Part shown: piece by piece, positions 8,382 to 17,003 of the stretch
Position numbering within the stretch: position 1 is the first letter of the stretch
Layout: the number at the start of each line of letters is the position of its first letter
DNA from: JABMOW01 sp964409335
Lineage (GTDB): Bacteria > Fidelibacterota > Marinisomatia > SCGC-AAA003-L08 > JACNLC01
NCBI GenBank assembly: GCA_964409335.1
Contig: CAYPCW010000026.1
Location: forward strand, 1 to 38,143
Direction: 5' to 3'
DNA length: 38,143 nucleotides
Translations under genes and position numbers: made by a program
The notes under the pieces: generated by a model
Database searches by the model: none
The model's input: the letters and a program-made list of their open reading frames with translations, nothing else
What the model was told of the DNA's origin: nothing

Positions 8382-8813
8382 TTATCCGGTTGTCTCAACA
8401 CCCATCTGTGTGAAGATACTGTCAACAGGTTCCCATAATTCAATTTTGGTTCCTTTCGGACCAATAATATGGATGAATATACTATAATTAAAATCTTAAA
8501 TGTTATCAAGGATGGTCACCCCGTTTTCGCGGAGCTTTTTTACCGATCCTTCGGGATTTTGCACCCGATAATTAATCATAATCTCCTTTTCCGAAGGTTT
8601 GAAATAATCTGTCCCGTCTTTAAATGGACGCCATCTGATATCATTTATTTCACCAGGCCGGTTTGCATCTGTGAATTCGAAAGCATACCCATAATCTATT
8701 GATGGTGAGTCCCGGGTTTTTTTCCGTACCTTCCCTTGTTTCCACAGGTTTTTTCGATCGAATAAAAAAATCCCTTCGATGCCCGTCACTTTGGGTGTCA
8801 TGTCACCCATCAT
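8382..8813 (-). pseudogene. VOC/glyoxalase-like protein, interrupted by an in-frame stop
   Basis: The first 105 codons (8813-8499) read like a glyoxalase/bleomycin-resistance (VOC) protein: start MTPKVTGIEGIFLF, then YGYAFEFTDA and EKEIMINYRVQNPE. A TAA at 8498-8496 interrupts the frame. The same frame then continues for about 37 codons with the expected C-terminal block, including FIHIIGPKGTKIELWEPVD, and ends at the TAA at 8384-8382. The total of about 144 codons is the normal family length. The block that usually reads EYEYGKF is eroded around the stop, so this looks like real decay rather than a sequencing error. No function can be assigned to the ancestor beyond the fold. Confidence 0.8.
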
Positions 8814-8980
8814 TGTTTTTTCAGATACCTTTATTTATGAATTATTAACTTTGGTAAATGAATAGAGGGCAACCAAAGATAGCCTGACCAATTGTTCTGA
8901 ATGTTGTCTAAAAGTTTTTTTGTTAATAGTTATCGTGTGAACTAAATTATTGCTATGAAAACACCTCCACAAATAATCCG
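8814..8980 (+). promoter_or_regulatory. Upstream region of the aromatic-degradation locus with a candidate operator
   Basis: A 167-bp, AT-rich non-coding stretch in front of the marR gene, which heads the long plus-strand locus, and therefore the likely promoter region. It contains the inverted repeat CTTTGGT (8849-8855) and ACCAAAG (8872-8878), 7 of 7 bases, with arm centres 23 bases apart. That is near two helical turns and would suit a dimeric winged-helix repressor such as the adjacent MarR protein. No confident -35/-10 pair was found. The role as an operator is inferred only from position and symmetry. Confidence 0.35.
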
Positions 8981-9421
8981 ATGACGTCGATGGAACACAG
9001 CACCGGTTTTCTGGTAGTTCGAACAGCCCGGGCTATGAAAAAAAATCTGGATGCCAGGCTTTCCGAACTGGGTATTACTTCCTCACAGGCTCATGTTCTC
9101 AGCACACTCAACCAGGAAGACGGACTGCCTTTATCTGCCATTGGGAAAAAAGTATTTTTGGATAAACCGGCCATTACCGGTCTTGCAGACCGGCTTGAAA
9201 AAGACGGACTGGTTGTACGCCGCAGAACCTCCATCGACCGGCGGATCATCCGGTTATTTCTCACGCCTAAAGGGAAAACCCTAATCACCCATTACGAAAA
9301 TGTGATTGAGGAGATCGACCATGAAATTGTGAGCGCCCTGTCATCCGGTGAATTAAGCGAGTTTCGACAATTTTTAAATAAAGTATGGCAATATAATAAT
9401 GAACCCACTCCTGTTCAATAA
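8981..9421 (+). CDS. MarR-family transcriptional regulator
   Basis: A 146-residue MarR-type dimeric repressor. The winged-helix core runs from about residue 33 to 100: the recognition-helix area is LSAIGKKVFLDKPAITGLADRLEKDG (split here as LSAIGKKV and ITGLADRLEKDG). The wing carries the family signature SIDRRIIRLFLTPKGK. ATG 8981 and ATG 8990 are both possible starts, neither with a clear ribosome-binding site. The 3' end overlaps bcrC by 23 bases, so the two are co-transcribed and translationally coupled. MarR-type regulators that respond to an aromatic acyl-CoA control benzoate loci in other bacteria (BadR in Rhodopseudomonas). By position this one probably senses an aromatic CoA ester and controls the whole operon. 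Confidence 0.92.
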   Translation: MTSMEHSTGFLVVRTARAMKKNLDARLSELGITSSQAHVLSTLNQEDGLPLSAIGKKVFLDKPAITGLADRLEKDGLVVRRRTSIDRRIIRLFLTPKGKTLITHYENVIEEIDHEIVSALSSGELSEFRQFLNKVWQYNNEPTPVQ

Positions 9422-10577
9422 TTTCAATGCGGGCATCGATTTCGCTACCGGTTTGTTTAACGACCTGACTCTGGGCTATGCTACACAATGGAAGTCCCAC
9501 CACCCTGAGCGAAGAACCATTGGCTATATGCCTATTTATATCCCTCGTGAGATCTTTCATTCCCATCATATGCTGCCCGTGGGACTATTCGGGGCGGGCG
9601 ATCGTATTCCCGTTGTCCGCGGCGATGCCTTTTTTCAATCTTACATTTGTCACATCCCCAGAACGGTCATTGAATGCGCACTGAACGGCAGCTACAATCA
9701 TTTTGATGGATATATATTCCCGGCAATATGCGATGTTATCCGGAATCTGTCTGGCATTTTCAGGATCAATTTTAAGGATAAATACATTAAATATCTTGAC
9801 TTTCCTCAAAACTTCAGCCCGGATATCGGAGGTAATTTTTACCGGACAGAATTGGAAAATCTCTCCGGTGATCTGGGAAAATTAAACGGTACTGATTCGA
9901 AGGTGGAATCTCTCAATGCGGCGATCACATTGTACAATATCAACCGGAGATTGTTGAGAGAACTGGACGGCTTCAGGTCGGAGAATCCCCATCTCGTTTC
10001 GGCGGCGGAGTATTACCTGATCCGCAGGGCGGGGAGTACGCTCTCTGTTGAAGATGACAATCGGTTTTTACAATCGATGACGGATCTTGCACGATCCATC
10101 AAAAAGGAGCCGGAGGATAAAATCCGCGTGGTGGTGTCCGGCGCTTTTTGTGAACAACCACCCCTGGGTCTCATCAAAACCATCGAAAATGCAGGCTGTT
10201 ATATTGTGGATGATGATTTTCAACTGGGGCAGAAGTGGCTGACCCGGGACATCCCCGATGATACGGATGACCCCATGGGCGCGCTGGTGGATGCGTATCT
10301 GAATGACAGTATCCATTCATCCGCCGTGTTTGAAGGGACCCGTCCCAAAGGAGAACTGTTGGCGAAACAGGTGAAAGACCGGCAGGCAGATGGTGTTATT
10401 TTTTGTGCCCCCAGTTTTTGCGATCCTGCGCTCCTTGACCGTCCCCTCCTCGAAAATGCCATAGACAAACATCATATTCGTCACTCCGGGTTTCAATACC
10501 ACGAAAATCTGGGGCAGTTTCATGTGATCAAAGAACAGGCAGGGACTTTTGCCGATATGATAAAACTATGGGAGTAA
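9399..10577 (+). CDS. bcrC: Benzoyl-CoA reductase subunit C (class I, ATP-dependent)
   Basis: A 392-residue catalytic-module subunit of class I benzoyl-CoA reductase, which uses ferredoxin electrons and ATP to reduce benzoyl-CoA to cyclohexa-1,5-diene-1-carbonyl-CoA. Recognisable blocks of the Thauera-type BcrC/BadD family are IPREIFHSHHMLPVG, FPAICDVIRNLSG, AFCEQPPLGLIKT, YIVDDDFQLG and APSFCDPALLDRPLLENA, and the tail QAGTFADMIKLWE. The three probable cluster cysteines are Cys84 (SYICHIPRT), Cys111 (AICDVIRN) and Cys341 (SFCDPALL), the spacing expected of the HgdB/BcrB/BcrC superfamily. The start overlaps marR, and the stop is two bases ahead of the bcrB start. Length and conservation indicate an intact gene. 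Confidence 0.95.
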   Translation: MNPLLFNNFNAGIDFATGLFNDLTLGYATQWKSHHPERRTIGYMPIYIPREIFHSHHMLPVGLFGAGDRIPVVRGDAFFQSYICHIPRTVIECALNGSYNHFDGYIFPAICDVIRNLSGIFRINFKDKYIKYLDFPQNFSPDIGGNFYRTELENLSGDLGKLNGTDSKVESLNAAITLYNINRRLLRELDGFRSENPHLVSAAEYYLIRRAGSTLSVEDDNRFLQSMTDLARSIKKEPEDKIRVVVSGAFCEQPPLGLIKTIENAGCYIVDDDFQLGQKWLTRDIPDDTDDPMGALVDAYLNDSIHSSAVFEGTRPKGELLAKQVKDRQADGVIFCAPSFCDPALLDRPLLENAIDKHHIRHSGFQYHENLGQFHVIKEQAGTFADMIKLWE

Positions 10578-10579
10578 CA

Positions 10580-11884
10580 ATGGGCGTTCAAAAAGAAACC
10601 AGCATGATCAAACAAAAGCAAATGCTGGCAGAACATTTTATGGAACTGGCGACCGCAAAAGAGAGCGGTAAAAAAGTGGTGTACACATTTGTCCCGGGAA
10701 ATCTCTCCGAGTTGATCTATACTTTCGATATGCTTCCCGTTTATCCGGAGATCAACTCACTCCAATCCGGGATGCGAAAAAAGTCAGGCGACTACATTCG
10801 TGACGCTGAAGATATGGGATACTCCGAGGATGTTTGCTCATATGTGAAATGCGATATCGGGATGATGCTCCAGGGGAATATCGGTCCTACCGGTCAAAAA
10901 TTACCCGACCCCGATCTGCTGCTGCTCAGCTATACAGGCTGCTTTGTCTTTATGAAATGGTTCGAGAACCTGAAGCAGTTCTACCCGAATTCAGAAATTG
11001 CCATGCTCCACATCCCCTATCAGGAAGCCGGGATCATTGAACCCTATGCGGTTCAGTACATTAAGGATCAGTTGGAACGGGAAGTAATCCCGAAAATGGA
11101 AAAATTAAGCGGGAAGACATTTAATGAAGCCAAACTTAAACGGAAACTTGAATTGTCCGCACAAGCGGAAGACCTTCTCATCGACGTCTTTGATTCTGCC
11201 CGTCACCGACCATCGCCGATAGACGCCTATTTTGGCGGAGTGTATTATATCGGTCCAATATTCACCGCCTTCAGGGGGAGCCAGGACTGTGTTGACTATT
11301 ATCAGGAATTAAAAAAGGAAGTGGACTACCGGGTCAGACATAAATTGGGTCCTGTCACCCCCGATGGAGTACTGACACAGGAAAAAGCCCGGCTCGTCGT
11401 GGAAGGTCCTCCGAACTGGACGCATTTTCGGAATTTCTGGAAAATCTTCTACGATCTGGGTGCCGTTTTTGTGGGATCCACCTACACCCGTGTCGGCGGA
11501 GTTTACGATGAGGGATTCAGACACTCTCCCGACGATCCCCTGGGGAGTCTCGCCACCTACTGTCTTGGCTGCTACACCAATCGGAATCTTCCCCAGCGCA
11601 TCGATCTGCTGGAATCGTTTATCACAAAATATCATGCGGACGGACTTCTGGTGAATTCCATCAAAAGTTGTAATTCATTCTCCGCCGGACAACTGGTGAT
11701 GATGCGGGAACTGGAGCAGAAACTGGGTATCCCGGTGGGATTTATCGAGACAGATCTGGTGGACCCCCGGTATTATTCCTATTCAAATATTAAGAACCGG
11801 CTGGACTCATTCTTTCAAATGCTGGAACAGCGGCAATCGGTCCGGATATCAGATGAAATCCTGTCCGATGACGTGTTGGCATAG
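10580..11884 (+). CDS. bcrB: Benzoyl-CoA reductase subunit B (class I, ATP-dependent)
   Basis: A 434-residue partner of BcrC. Together they hold the cluster and substrate site. Family blocks are LPVYPEINSLQSGMRKKSGD, EDVCSYVKCDIG, SYTGCFVFMKWFENL and GGVYYIGPIFTAFRGS. The superfamily cysteines are Cys86 (DVCSYVK), Cys121 (YTGCFVF) and Cys364 (IKSCNSFS). An in-frame ATG also exists at 10568. I prefer 10580 because GGGAG lies at the right distance before it and the alternative would overlap bcrC. A divergent paralogue with the same three-cysteine layout is encoded at 15753-16970. The order C-B-A-D matches the Thauera/Rhodopseudomonas-type loci. Confidence 0.95.
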   Translation: MGVQKETSMIKQKQMLAEHFMELATAKESGKKVVYTFVPGNLSELIYTFDMLPVYPEINSLQSGMRKKSGDYIRDAEDMGYSEDVCSYVKCDIGMMLQGNIGPTGQKLPDPDLLLLSYTGCFVFMKWFENLKQFYPNSEIAMLHIPYQEAGIIEPYAVQYIKDQLEREVIPKMEKLSGKTFNEAKLKRKLELSAQAEDLLIDVFDSARHRPSPIDAYFGGVYYIGPIFTAFRGSQDCVDYYQELKKEVDYRVRHKLGPVTPDGVLTQEKARLVVEGPPNWTHFRNFWKIFYDLGAVFVGSTYTRVGGVYDEGFRHSPDDPLGSLATYCLGCYTNRNLPQRIDLLESFITKYHADGLLVNSIKSCNSFSAGQLVMMRELEQKLGIPVGFIETDLVDPRYYSYSNIKNRLDSFFQMLEQRQSVRISDEILSDDVLA

Positions 11885-11920
11885 GATGAATTTCCGGTCA
11901 TCCCAAAGGAATCAACATAT

Positions 11921-13213
11921 ATGAAATTGTATCTTGGTATCGATCTGGGTTCAACGACGTCAAAAGCGGTGATCATTGACGAGCATGAACAGATCATCGG
12001 ACGGGGTATCACCAATACACGGTCGGATTATCGGGTTGCCGCCGATATTGCACGGATGGAAGCGGAGTTTAATTCACGATTCACCATTCTGCACCGGAAA
12101 CTGAAGAGCGAAACCAACGGTGAGACGAACTGGACGGAATTCTTTTCACACCTGAAAGACCGGTTCCATTTTCTGCAGTTCAGAGAACGGTTCTATAAAT
12201 TGGTGGATGCCATCAAATCAAATCTTTCCACTGTTGAGAATCCCGGCGATCGTTCCCGGATGCACCCCATCATTCACAACATGCCTGGAAAAATCCTGTC
12301 GGTTATCCGGGACCGGTTTCTCAGCGGTGAGGTATCCACGACATCTGACTTCTTCCGGGACCTGTTCAGCAGTGCTTACATGCAGGAAATTGAACATGTG
12401 AATAAGGATATTTACGACCAGCTTGTGGCCATTTACGACCGCGCCATTAATCCCATCGAAAACGAAAATATCACCTTTGATTTTGGAGAGTTGCTGACGG
12501 AAGCGCTGGACATGATGCCGGAGGATTTCAGATTAAATCACCAGCGGGTAGAACGCCATCTTGAATTTGTTGCGAAAGAATCGCTGGAACCCACCGATTA
12601 TGTGGGTACCGGATACGGTCGTCAATTACTGCCTTTTGAGGAAAAGCATATAAAATCAGAAATCCTCTGCCACGCGATGGGCGCTCATGCCTGTTTCCCG
12701 AACACACGGACGGTCCTGGATATCGGCGGTCAGGATACCAAAGCGATCCAGGTGGACCGTCATGGATTTGTCACCAGTTTTCAGATGAACGACCGGTGTG
12801 CCGCAGGATGTGGCAGATATCTGGGATACATCGCCGATGAAATGAGTATCTCCGTCAGCGAACTGGGTCCGTTGGCGATGGGGGCGGAATACGAAGCCAA
12901 TATCTGCAGTACTTGTACTGTATTTGCCGGCGCTGAACTTCGGGAATATCTGAATCTCGGCGAGAAGAAAGAAAACATTCTGGCGGGGTTGCACCTTGCC
13001 ATTGTACAGCGGGCATTTGCCTTACTGGCACGCTCCGGTGGCGTTTACAACGAATTTACCTTCACCGGCGGCGTCGCCCGGAATTCAGCAGTCGTAAAAT
13101 ATGTAAAGCAGTTGGTCATTCAGAACTATGGCGAGATGAAAATCAATTGTCACACGGACTCAATTTTTATGGGTGCACTCGGCGGTGCACTATTCAGCGC
13201 TAGGAGAAAATAA
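11921..13213 (+). CDS. bcrA: Benzoyl-CoA reductase subunit A (ATPase/electron activator)
   Basis: A 430-residue ASKHA-fold ATPase. With BcrD it binds a bridging [4Fe-4S] cluster and couples ATP hydrolysis to low-potential electron delivery to BcrBC. Visible features are the phosphate-binding start YLGIDLGSTTSKAVIID, the second phosphate loop VLDIGGQDTKAIQV, the cluster-cysteine motif NDRCAAGCGRYLG, the second motif NICSTCTVFAGAEL, and the C-terminal FTGGVARNSAVV and FMGALGGALF. The central stretch (about 45-190) between the two ATPase halves is the insertion typical of BcrA/BadF compared with the shorter BcrD. Purine-rich AAAGGA precedes the ATG. The stop TAA shares its last base with the bcrD ATG, which indicates coupling. 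Confidence 0.95.
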   Translation: MKLYLGIDLGSTTSKAVIIDEHEQIIGRGITNTRSDYRVAADIARMEAEFNSRFTILHRKLKSETNGETNWTEFFSHLKDRFHFLQFRERFYKLVDAIKSNLSTVENPGDRSRMHPIIHNMPGKILSVIRDRFLSGEVSTTSDFFRDLFSSAYMQEIEHVNKDIYDQLVAIYDRAINPIENENITFDFGELLTEALDMMPEDFRLNHQRVERHLEFVAKESLEPTDYVGTGYGRQLLPFEEKHIKSEILCHAMGAHACFPNTRTVLDIGGQDTKAIQVDRHGFVTSFQMNDRCAAGCGRYLGYIADEMSISVSELGPLAMGAEYEANICSTCTVFAGAELREYLNLGEKKENILAGLHLAIVQRAFALLARSGGVYNEFTFTGGVARNSAVVKYVKQLVIQNYGEMKINCHTDSIFMGALGGALFSARRK

Positions 13214-14037
13214 TGGATACCCATTACACCCTGGGGATAGATGTAGGCAGCAGTTTCATTAAACTGGCATTGGTAGATTATCAGGAGCAGCCCGCGATCA
13301 AAGATATTCTCGTGGAGAAAATTCGAAAACGAAATCCCACCGCCGTGATCGATAAAGCGGTAAATACCCTCCTTGAGAGAAATACCATTGAGTACGGGGA
13401 TGTCCTGTACGTTGCTTCTACAGGGGAAGGTGAACTGGTCGGCCGGAAACGGGGACATTTTTACAGCATGACCACCCATGCACGAGGGGTTTTCCATCAT
13501 CATTCGGACGCCAAAACCGTGGTGGATATGGGTGCCCTGTATTCGCGGGTGATCACTCTTGAAACCGGCGCCCGGGTAAAAACTTATGCGATGACCGGGC
13601 AGTGTGCCTCCGGATCCGGACAGTTTCTGGAAAATATTACCCGGTATCTGGGCGTAACGATCAGCGAGGTGGGACCGCTGTCATTGAAATCCAATGATCC
13701 GGCAAAGACCAGCGGCATCTGTGCTGTCCTGGCGGAAACGGATGTCATCAACATGGTCGCACAGGGCATCCCCACACCGGATATCATCAAGGGCATACAT
13801 CTGTCGATTGCACGCAGAATTGTGATGCTGTTGAGCAAATTGAAAGTAGAGTCACCCGTCTATCTCACCGGCGGTATGGCGCTGGACGAAGGATTGATTG
13901 AAGCGATCCGTGAGATCAGCAGCGAACGGAATATGAATCTGAAGGTGTATTCGTCCGCAGATAACATTGCCACCGGTGCGATTGGGGCGGCGTTGTGGGG
14001 CGGTTTCCGGCACTTCAAACTTTTGGACCAAAATTAA
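13213..14037 (+). CDS. bcrD: Benzoyl-CoA reductase subunit D (ATPase/electron activator)
   Basis: A 274-residue second ASKHA ATPase subunit, the BcrA partner. It has GIDVGSSFIKLALVD at the N-terminus, VVDMGALYSRVITL, and the cluster-binding GQCASGSGQFLENI with GICAVLAETDVINMVAQG. It ends in YLTGGMALDEGLIEAI and the ATGAIGAALWG tail. The length fits BcrD/BadG. The start codon overlaps the bcrA stop by one base. In class I benzoyl-CoA reductases the A and D subunits form the ATPase module that shares one [4Fe-4S] cluster. With bcrC, bcrB and bcrA the enzyme is complete, though the ferredoxin that feeds it is not in the window. Confidence 0.94.
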   Translation: MDTHYTLGIDVGSSFIKLALVDYQEQPAIKDILVEKIRKRNPTAVIDKAVNTLLERNTIEYGDVLYVASTGEGELVGRKRGHFYSMTTHARGVFHHHSDAKTVVDMGALYSRVITLETGARVKTYAMTGQCASGSGQFLENITRYLGVTISEVGPLSLKSNDPAKTSGICAVLAETDVINMVAQGIPTPDIIKGIHLSIARRIVMLLSKLKVESPVYLTGGMALDEGLIEAIREISSERNMNLKVYSSADNIATGAIGAALWGGFRHFKLLDQN

Positions 14038-14042
14038 CCGCA

Positions 14043-15749
14043 ATGATATTCACAAGTCCAATCAAATTACCTGATTATCCCGATAATATCGCAGTTATGC
14101 TGGATGGCATGGTCAACCGCTTACCCGATCAGGTGGTGTATCAGGAGCGAAAAACCGATGTGTTTTTACCCGTAACATGGGCACGTTTTTACCAGGATAT
14201 CTGTAACCTGCAGGCCGGGTTGAGTACTTTGTCCCTTGCGGCCGGCGACCGGGTAGCGATCCTGTCCCGTAATTGCCGGGAAATGCTGGAGATTGAGTTG
14301 GCAATCATGTCCATGGGGTTGATCAATGTCCCGATTTTTGCGGGGTATCCCAATGCGCAGGCGAACCGGTTAGTTGAATATTGTGAACCCGGACTAATCG
14401 TCGTAGCAGACCAAAGTCAGTACGAAAAGATAAGCCATCCGGAAGCGGTGAAGGCGATCATCCATTTTTCAGAAATTACCCCCCATAGAGGAGGAAATTT
14501 AATTTCATTTGATGCGCTGGCATCCAGGAAAAGTGCGTCCGTTATTATTGGGAAAAATATTTCGCCCCGAACCGTTACGCTGATGATGTACACATCCGGT
14601 ACCATGGGGATCCCCAAATGTGTTCAACTGACACATCAAAATATCTTGTCTCAACAGGCGGCGATGAAAGTCCTGTGGCAATTGGATCACAACGACCGGT
14701 TTTTATCCTTTCTGCCCTGGCATCACAGTTTCGGCGGGATATTCGAAAAATATGCGGCGATCACGAACGGCGCCACCCTGTCACTGGAGCATGGATTCGG
14801 AAAAGACATTGATCTGTTACTGGATAACTGGGATCGGGTTCGTCCAACCGTATTTTTCAGCGTACCCCGGATTTATCAGGAGATCACTTCCCGGGCTGCC
14901 ACCGATAACCATACAGAAAAAATGATTTTTCACCCGGAGTTGCGGTTTATATTTACGGCAGCGGCTCCCTTACCACAGAATATTTCAGAGATTTTCCGTG
15001 CTCATCATATTCCCATTGTGGAAGGCTGGGGTCTCACGGAAACCTCACCCTGCTGCACCATCACCGATCCGAAAGAAACCCGGCGCGCCGGCGTCGTGGG
15101 TAAACCCATACCGGGCGTATCCATCCGGCTTGCACAGGATGGCGAAATTCAGGTAAAGGGTCCGAATGTCATGCAAGGATATTATAAAAATGATTCTGAA
15201 AATCAGGCGGCATTCTCTGAAGACGGGTGGTTCAATACCGGTGATGTCGGTGATTTTACGGATATTGGTCTCCGGCTGATTTCCCGTAAAGATCGTATTT
15301 TCAAGCTAACGAACGCAGAAAAAGTGGTCCCTTCCGAAATCGAAAATCTGATCACCCGGGATTGCGCCTATCTTTCCCACGCCTATGTGGTGGGGAGCGG
15401 ACGGGATTATCCCGTGGCTCTGCTGTTCCCCAATAAAACTTTATTCTCTCAATTGTCGGATGAATTCCAGACCAAATCCGGATGTGTCTGTCCCCGTAAT
15501 TTATCCGAATTTTCAGACTGCCTGTCCCATTGCCTTCAATCGCTGAATGAGGACATGGAAATTAAATTCAGTCGTGTCCGGAAAGCGATGCTCATCGACC
15601 ACGATCTCAGTATTGAAAATGAAGAATTGACGCCATCCATGAAACTGGCGCCGAACGTGGTGGGGAAAGTATTCAGAGCCAACATTGAATATTTATATGG
15701 GCTGGATGAAAAAATTTCGGACACCGTTTACGTTCTGAATCTGGAATAG
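14043..15749 (+). CDS. AMP-forming acyl/aryl-CoA ligase
   Basis: A 568-residue ANL-superfamily ligase that makes a CoA thioester through an acyl-AMP. The phosphate loop YTSGTMGIPK is at residues 183-192. The family usually has Thr where Met188 stands. The A5 motif is GWGLTETSP, the hinge-side motif is WFNTGDVGDF, and the C-terminal lysine region is RKDRIFKLTNAEKVVPSE. The overall pattern resembles long-chain fatty-acid ligases (FadD15-like) more than classical benzoate-CoA ligases, so the substrate is open. By position directly behind bcrD it may activate benzoate, 4-hydroxybenzoate or a related acid. The start at 14043 follows the bcrD stop by five bases; a longer in-frame start at 13995 lies inside bcrD and is less likely. 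Confidence 0.9.
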   Translation: MIFTSPIKLPDYPDNIAVMLDGMVNRLPDQVVYQERKTDVFLPVTWARFYQDICNLQAGLSTLSLAAGDRVAILSRNCREMLEIELAIMSMGLINVPIFAGYPNAQANRLVEYCEPGLIVVADQSQYEKISHPEAVKAIIHFSEITPHRGGNLISFDALASRKSASVIIGKNISPRTVTLMMYTSGTMGIPKCVQLTHQNILSQQAAMKVLWQLDHNDRFLSFLPWHHSFGGIFEKYAAITNGATLSLEHGFGKDIDLLLDNWDRVRPTVFFSVPRIYQEITSRAATDNHTEKMIFHPELRFIFTAAAPLPQNISEIFRAHHIPIVEGWGLTETSPCCTITDPKETRRAGVVGKPIPGVSIRLAQDGEIQVKGPNVMQGYYKNDSENQAAFSEDGWFNTGDVGDFTDIGLRLISRKDRIFKLTNAEKVVPSEIENLITRDCAYLSHAYVVGSGRDYPVALLFPNKTLFSQLSDEFQTKSGCVCPRNLSEFSDCLSHCLQSLNEDMEIKFSRVRKAMLIDHDLSIENEELTPSMKLAPNVVGKVFRANIEYLYGLDEKISDTVYVLNLE

Positions 15750-15752
15750 ACC

Positions 15753-16970
15753 ATGCGCGAATTACCGTCACAACACCGTCTGAAACCCCTCCTGAAAGCC
15801 TATTTCGCCAGTTTATCTTCGCCGGTAGCGTGGTGTACGAGCGCAGGACCTGCGGAAATTTTACGGGCATTGGGGTTTCGGGTATATTTCCCTGAAAATC
15901 ACGGCGCACTCTTAGGCGCTTCCCGTTCTGCATTGAAATACATTCCCTACGCCCATCAGGCTGGGTATCAGAGCGAAATCTGCTCGTATCTCACGGCAGA
16001 TATCGGCGCCTGGCTCATGAAAGAAACCCCCCTCACCCGGGCTTATGGACTCCCATCCATCCCCAAACCGGATTTTATCGTTTTCAATACCAATCAATGC
16101 CGGGAGGTTGCAGAATGGTTCAGTTTTTATGGACGGGAATTCGACTGTCCGGTGGCGGGTATTTTCCCACCGCGGTATGTGGAGGAGATTTCGCAGCACC
16201 ATCTGAACGACATGGTCGGGCAATTCAACCAATTAATTTCGGTGGGAGAAGCGATTATCGGTAAAAAGCTGGATATTGAAAAGTTATCCGAAACCATCGC
16301 GCTCAGCCGGAAGGCATCTGATCTGTGGAAATCCGTTTTGCTAACGGCAGCATCCAAACCGGCGCCCCTCACGTTCTTTGACGGATGTATTTTAATGGCG
16401 CCCATCGTGGTACTGCGGGGCACCCGGGAATGCGTGAATTTTTACCGTGAAACGCTCAACGAACTGGAAGAATTCATGAGATCGGGGTCCGGACGGGTCC
16501 CGGACGAATCCATCCGCATCTATTGGGAAGGCATGCCCATCTGGGGGAGATTACGGTGGTTATCCGAGTTATTCGCAGAAAACGGAGCGTCTATAGTGGC
16601 GTCCACCTATTGTAATAGCTGGGTTTTTGACGATTTTGATCCCGGCCAGCCGCTGGAATCCATGGCGATGGCATACACCCGGATATTTATCAACCGGGGA
16701 GAAAATACCAAACTGGAGATGATGAAGTCCCTTCTGAGCACCTATCGGGTGGACGGGGTGATATTCCACGATTCCAAAACCTGTTTCAATAATTCCAACA
16801 GTCGGTTTGGGCTTCCCGACCGATTGAAAAGAGAGACGGGGACAGAAGTACTGACGATCGATGGGGATCTAAATGATCTCCGGTTTTTTTCAGACGGACA
16901 GTCAAAAACAAAAATAGAAACTTTTATTGAACAATTGCAGATGAAACGGTCGGCGAACCCGGCGAAATAA
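15753..16970 (+). CDS. Stand-alone BcrB/HgdB-like protein (2-hydroxyacyl-CoA dehydratase superfamily)
   Basis: A 405-residue member of the HgdB/BcrB/YjiM superfamily, clearly related to bcrB upstream but divergent. It keeps the three-cysteine layout: Cys77 in SEICSYL, Cys116 in TNQCREVAEWF and Cys344 in SKTCFNN. It also has the shared blocks APIVVLRGTRECVNFY and ENGASIVASTYCN. A further Cys28 lies near the N-terminus (AWCTSAGPAEIL). Canonical enzymes need two such subunits; here there is one. Single-subunit relatives exist (the YjiM/double-cubane-cluster proteins, paired with one ATPase). This protein pairs in the same way with the HgdC-like ATPase at 17971-18738. It could be a homodimeric dehydratase or reductase for an unknown CoA ester, or an alternative subunit for benzoyl-CoA reductase. 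The superfamily is certain; the reaction is not. Confidence 0.88.
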   Translation: MRELPSQHRLKPLLKAYFASLSSPVAWCTSAGPAEILRALGFRVYFPENHGALLGASRSALKYIPYAHQAGYQSEICSYLTADIGAWLMKETPLTRAYGLPSIPKPDFIVFNTNQCREVAEWFSFYGREFDCPVAGIFPPRYVEEISQHHLNDMVGQFNQLISVGEAIIGKKLDIEKLSETIALSRKASDLWKSVLLTAASKPAPLTFFDGCILMAPIVVLRGTRECVNFYRETLNELEEFMRSGSGRVPDESIRIYWEGMPIWGRLRWLSELFAENGASIVASTYCNSWVFDDFDPGQPLESMAMAYTRIFINRGENTKLEMMKSLLSTYRVDGVIFHDSKTCFNNSNSRFGLPDRLKRETGTEVLTIDGDLNDLRFFSDGQSKTKIETFIEQLQMKRSANPAK

Positions 16971-17003
16971 GTATTGTTGTAAATTCCATTTATCGGAGGT
17001 ACC

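Noticed and set aside
8210..8509. 99-codon minus-strand frame overlapping the end of the VOC relic
   Set aside because: It is a different frame across the VOC tail and has no protein-like features; the VOC frame continues with conserved residues instead.
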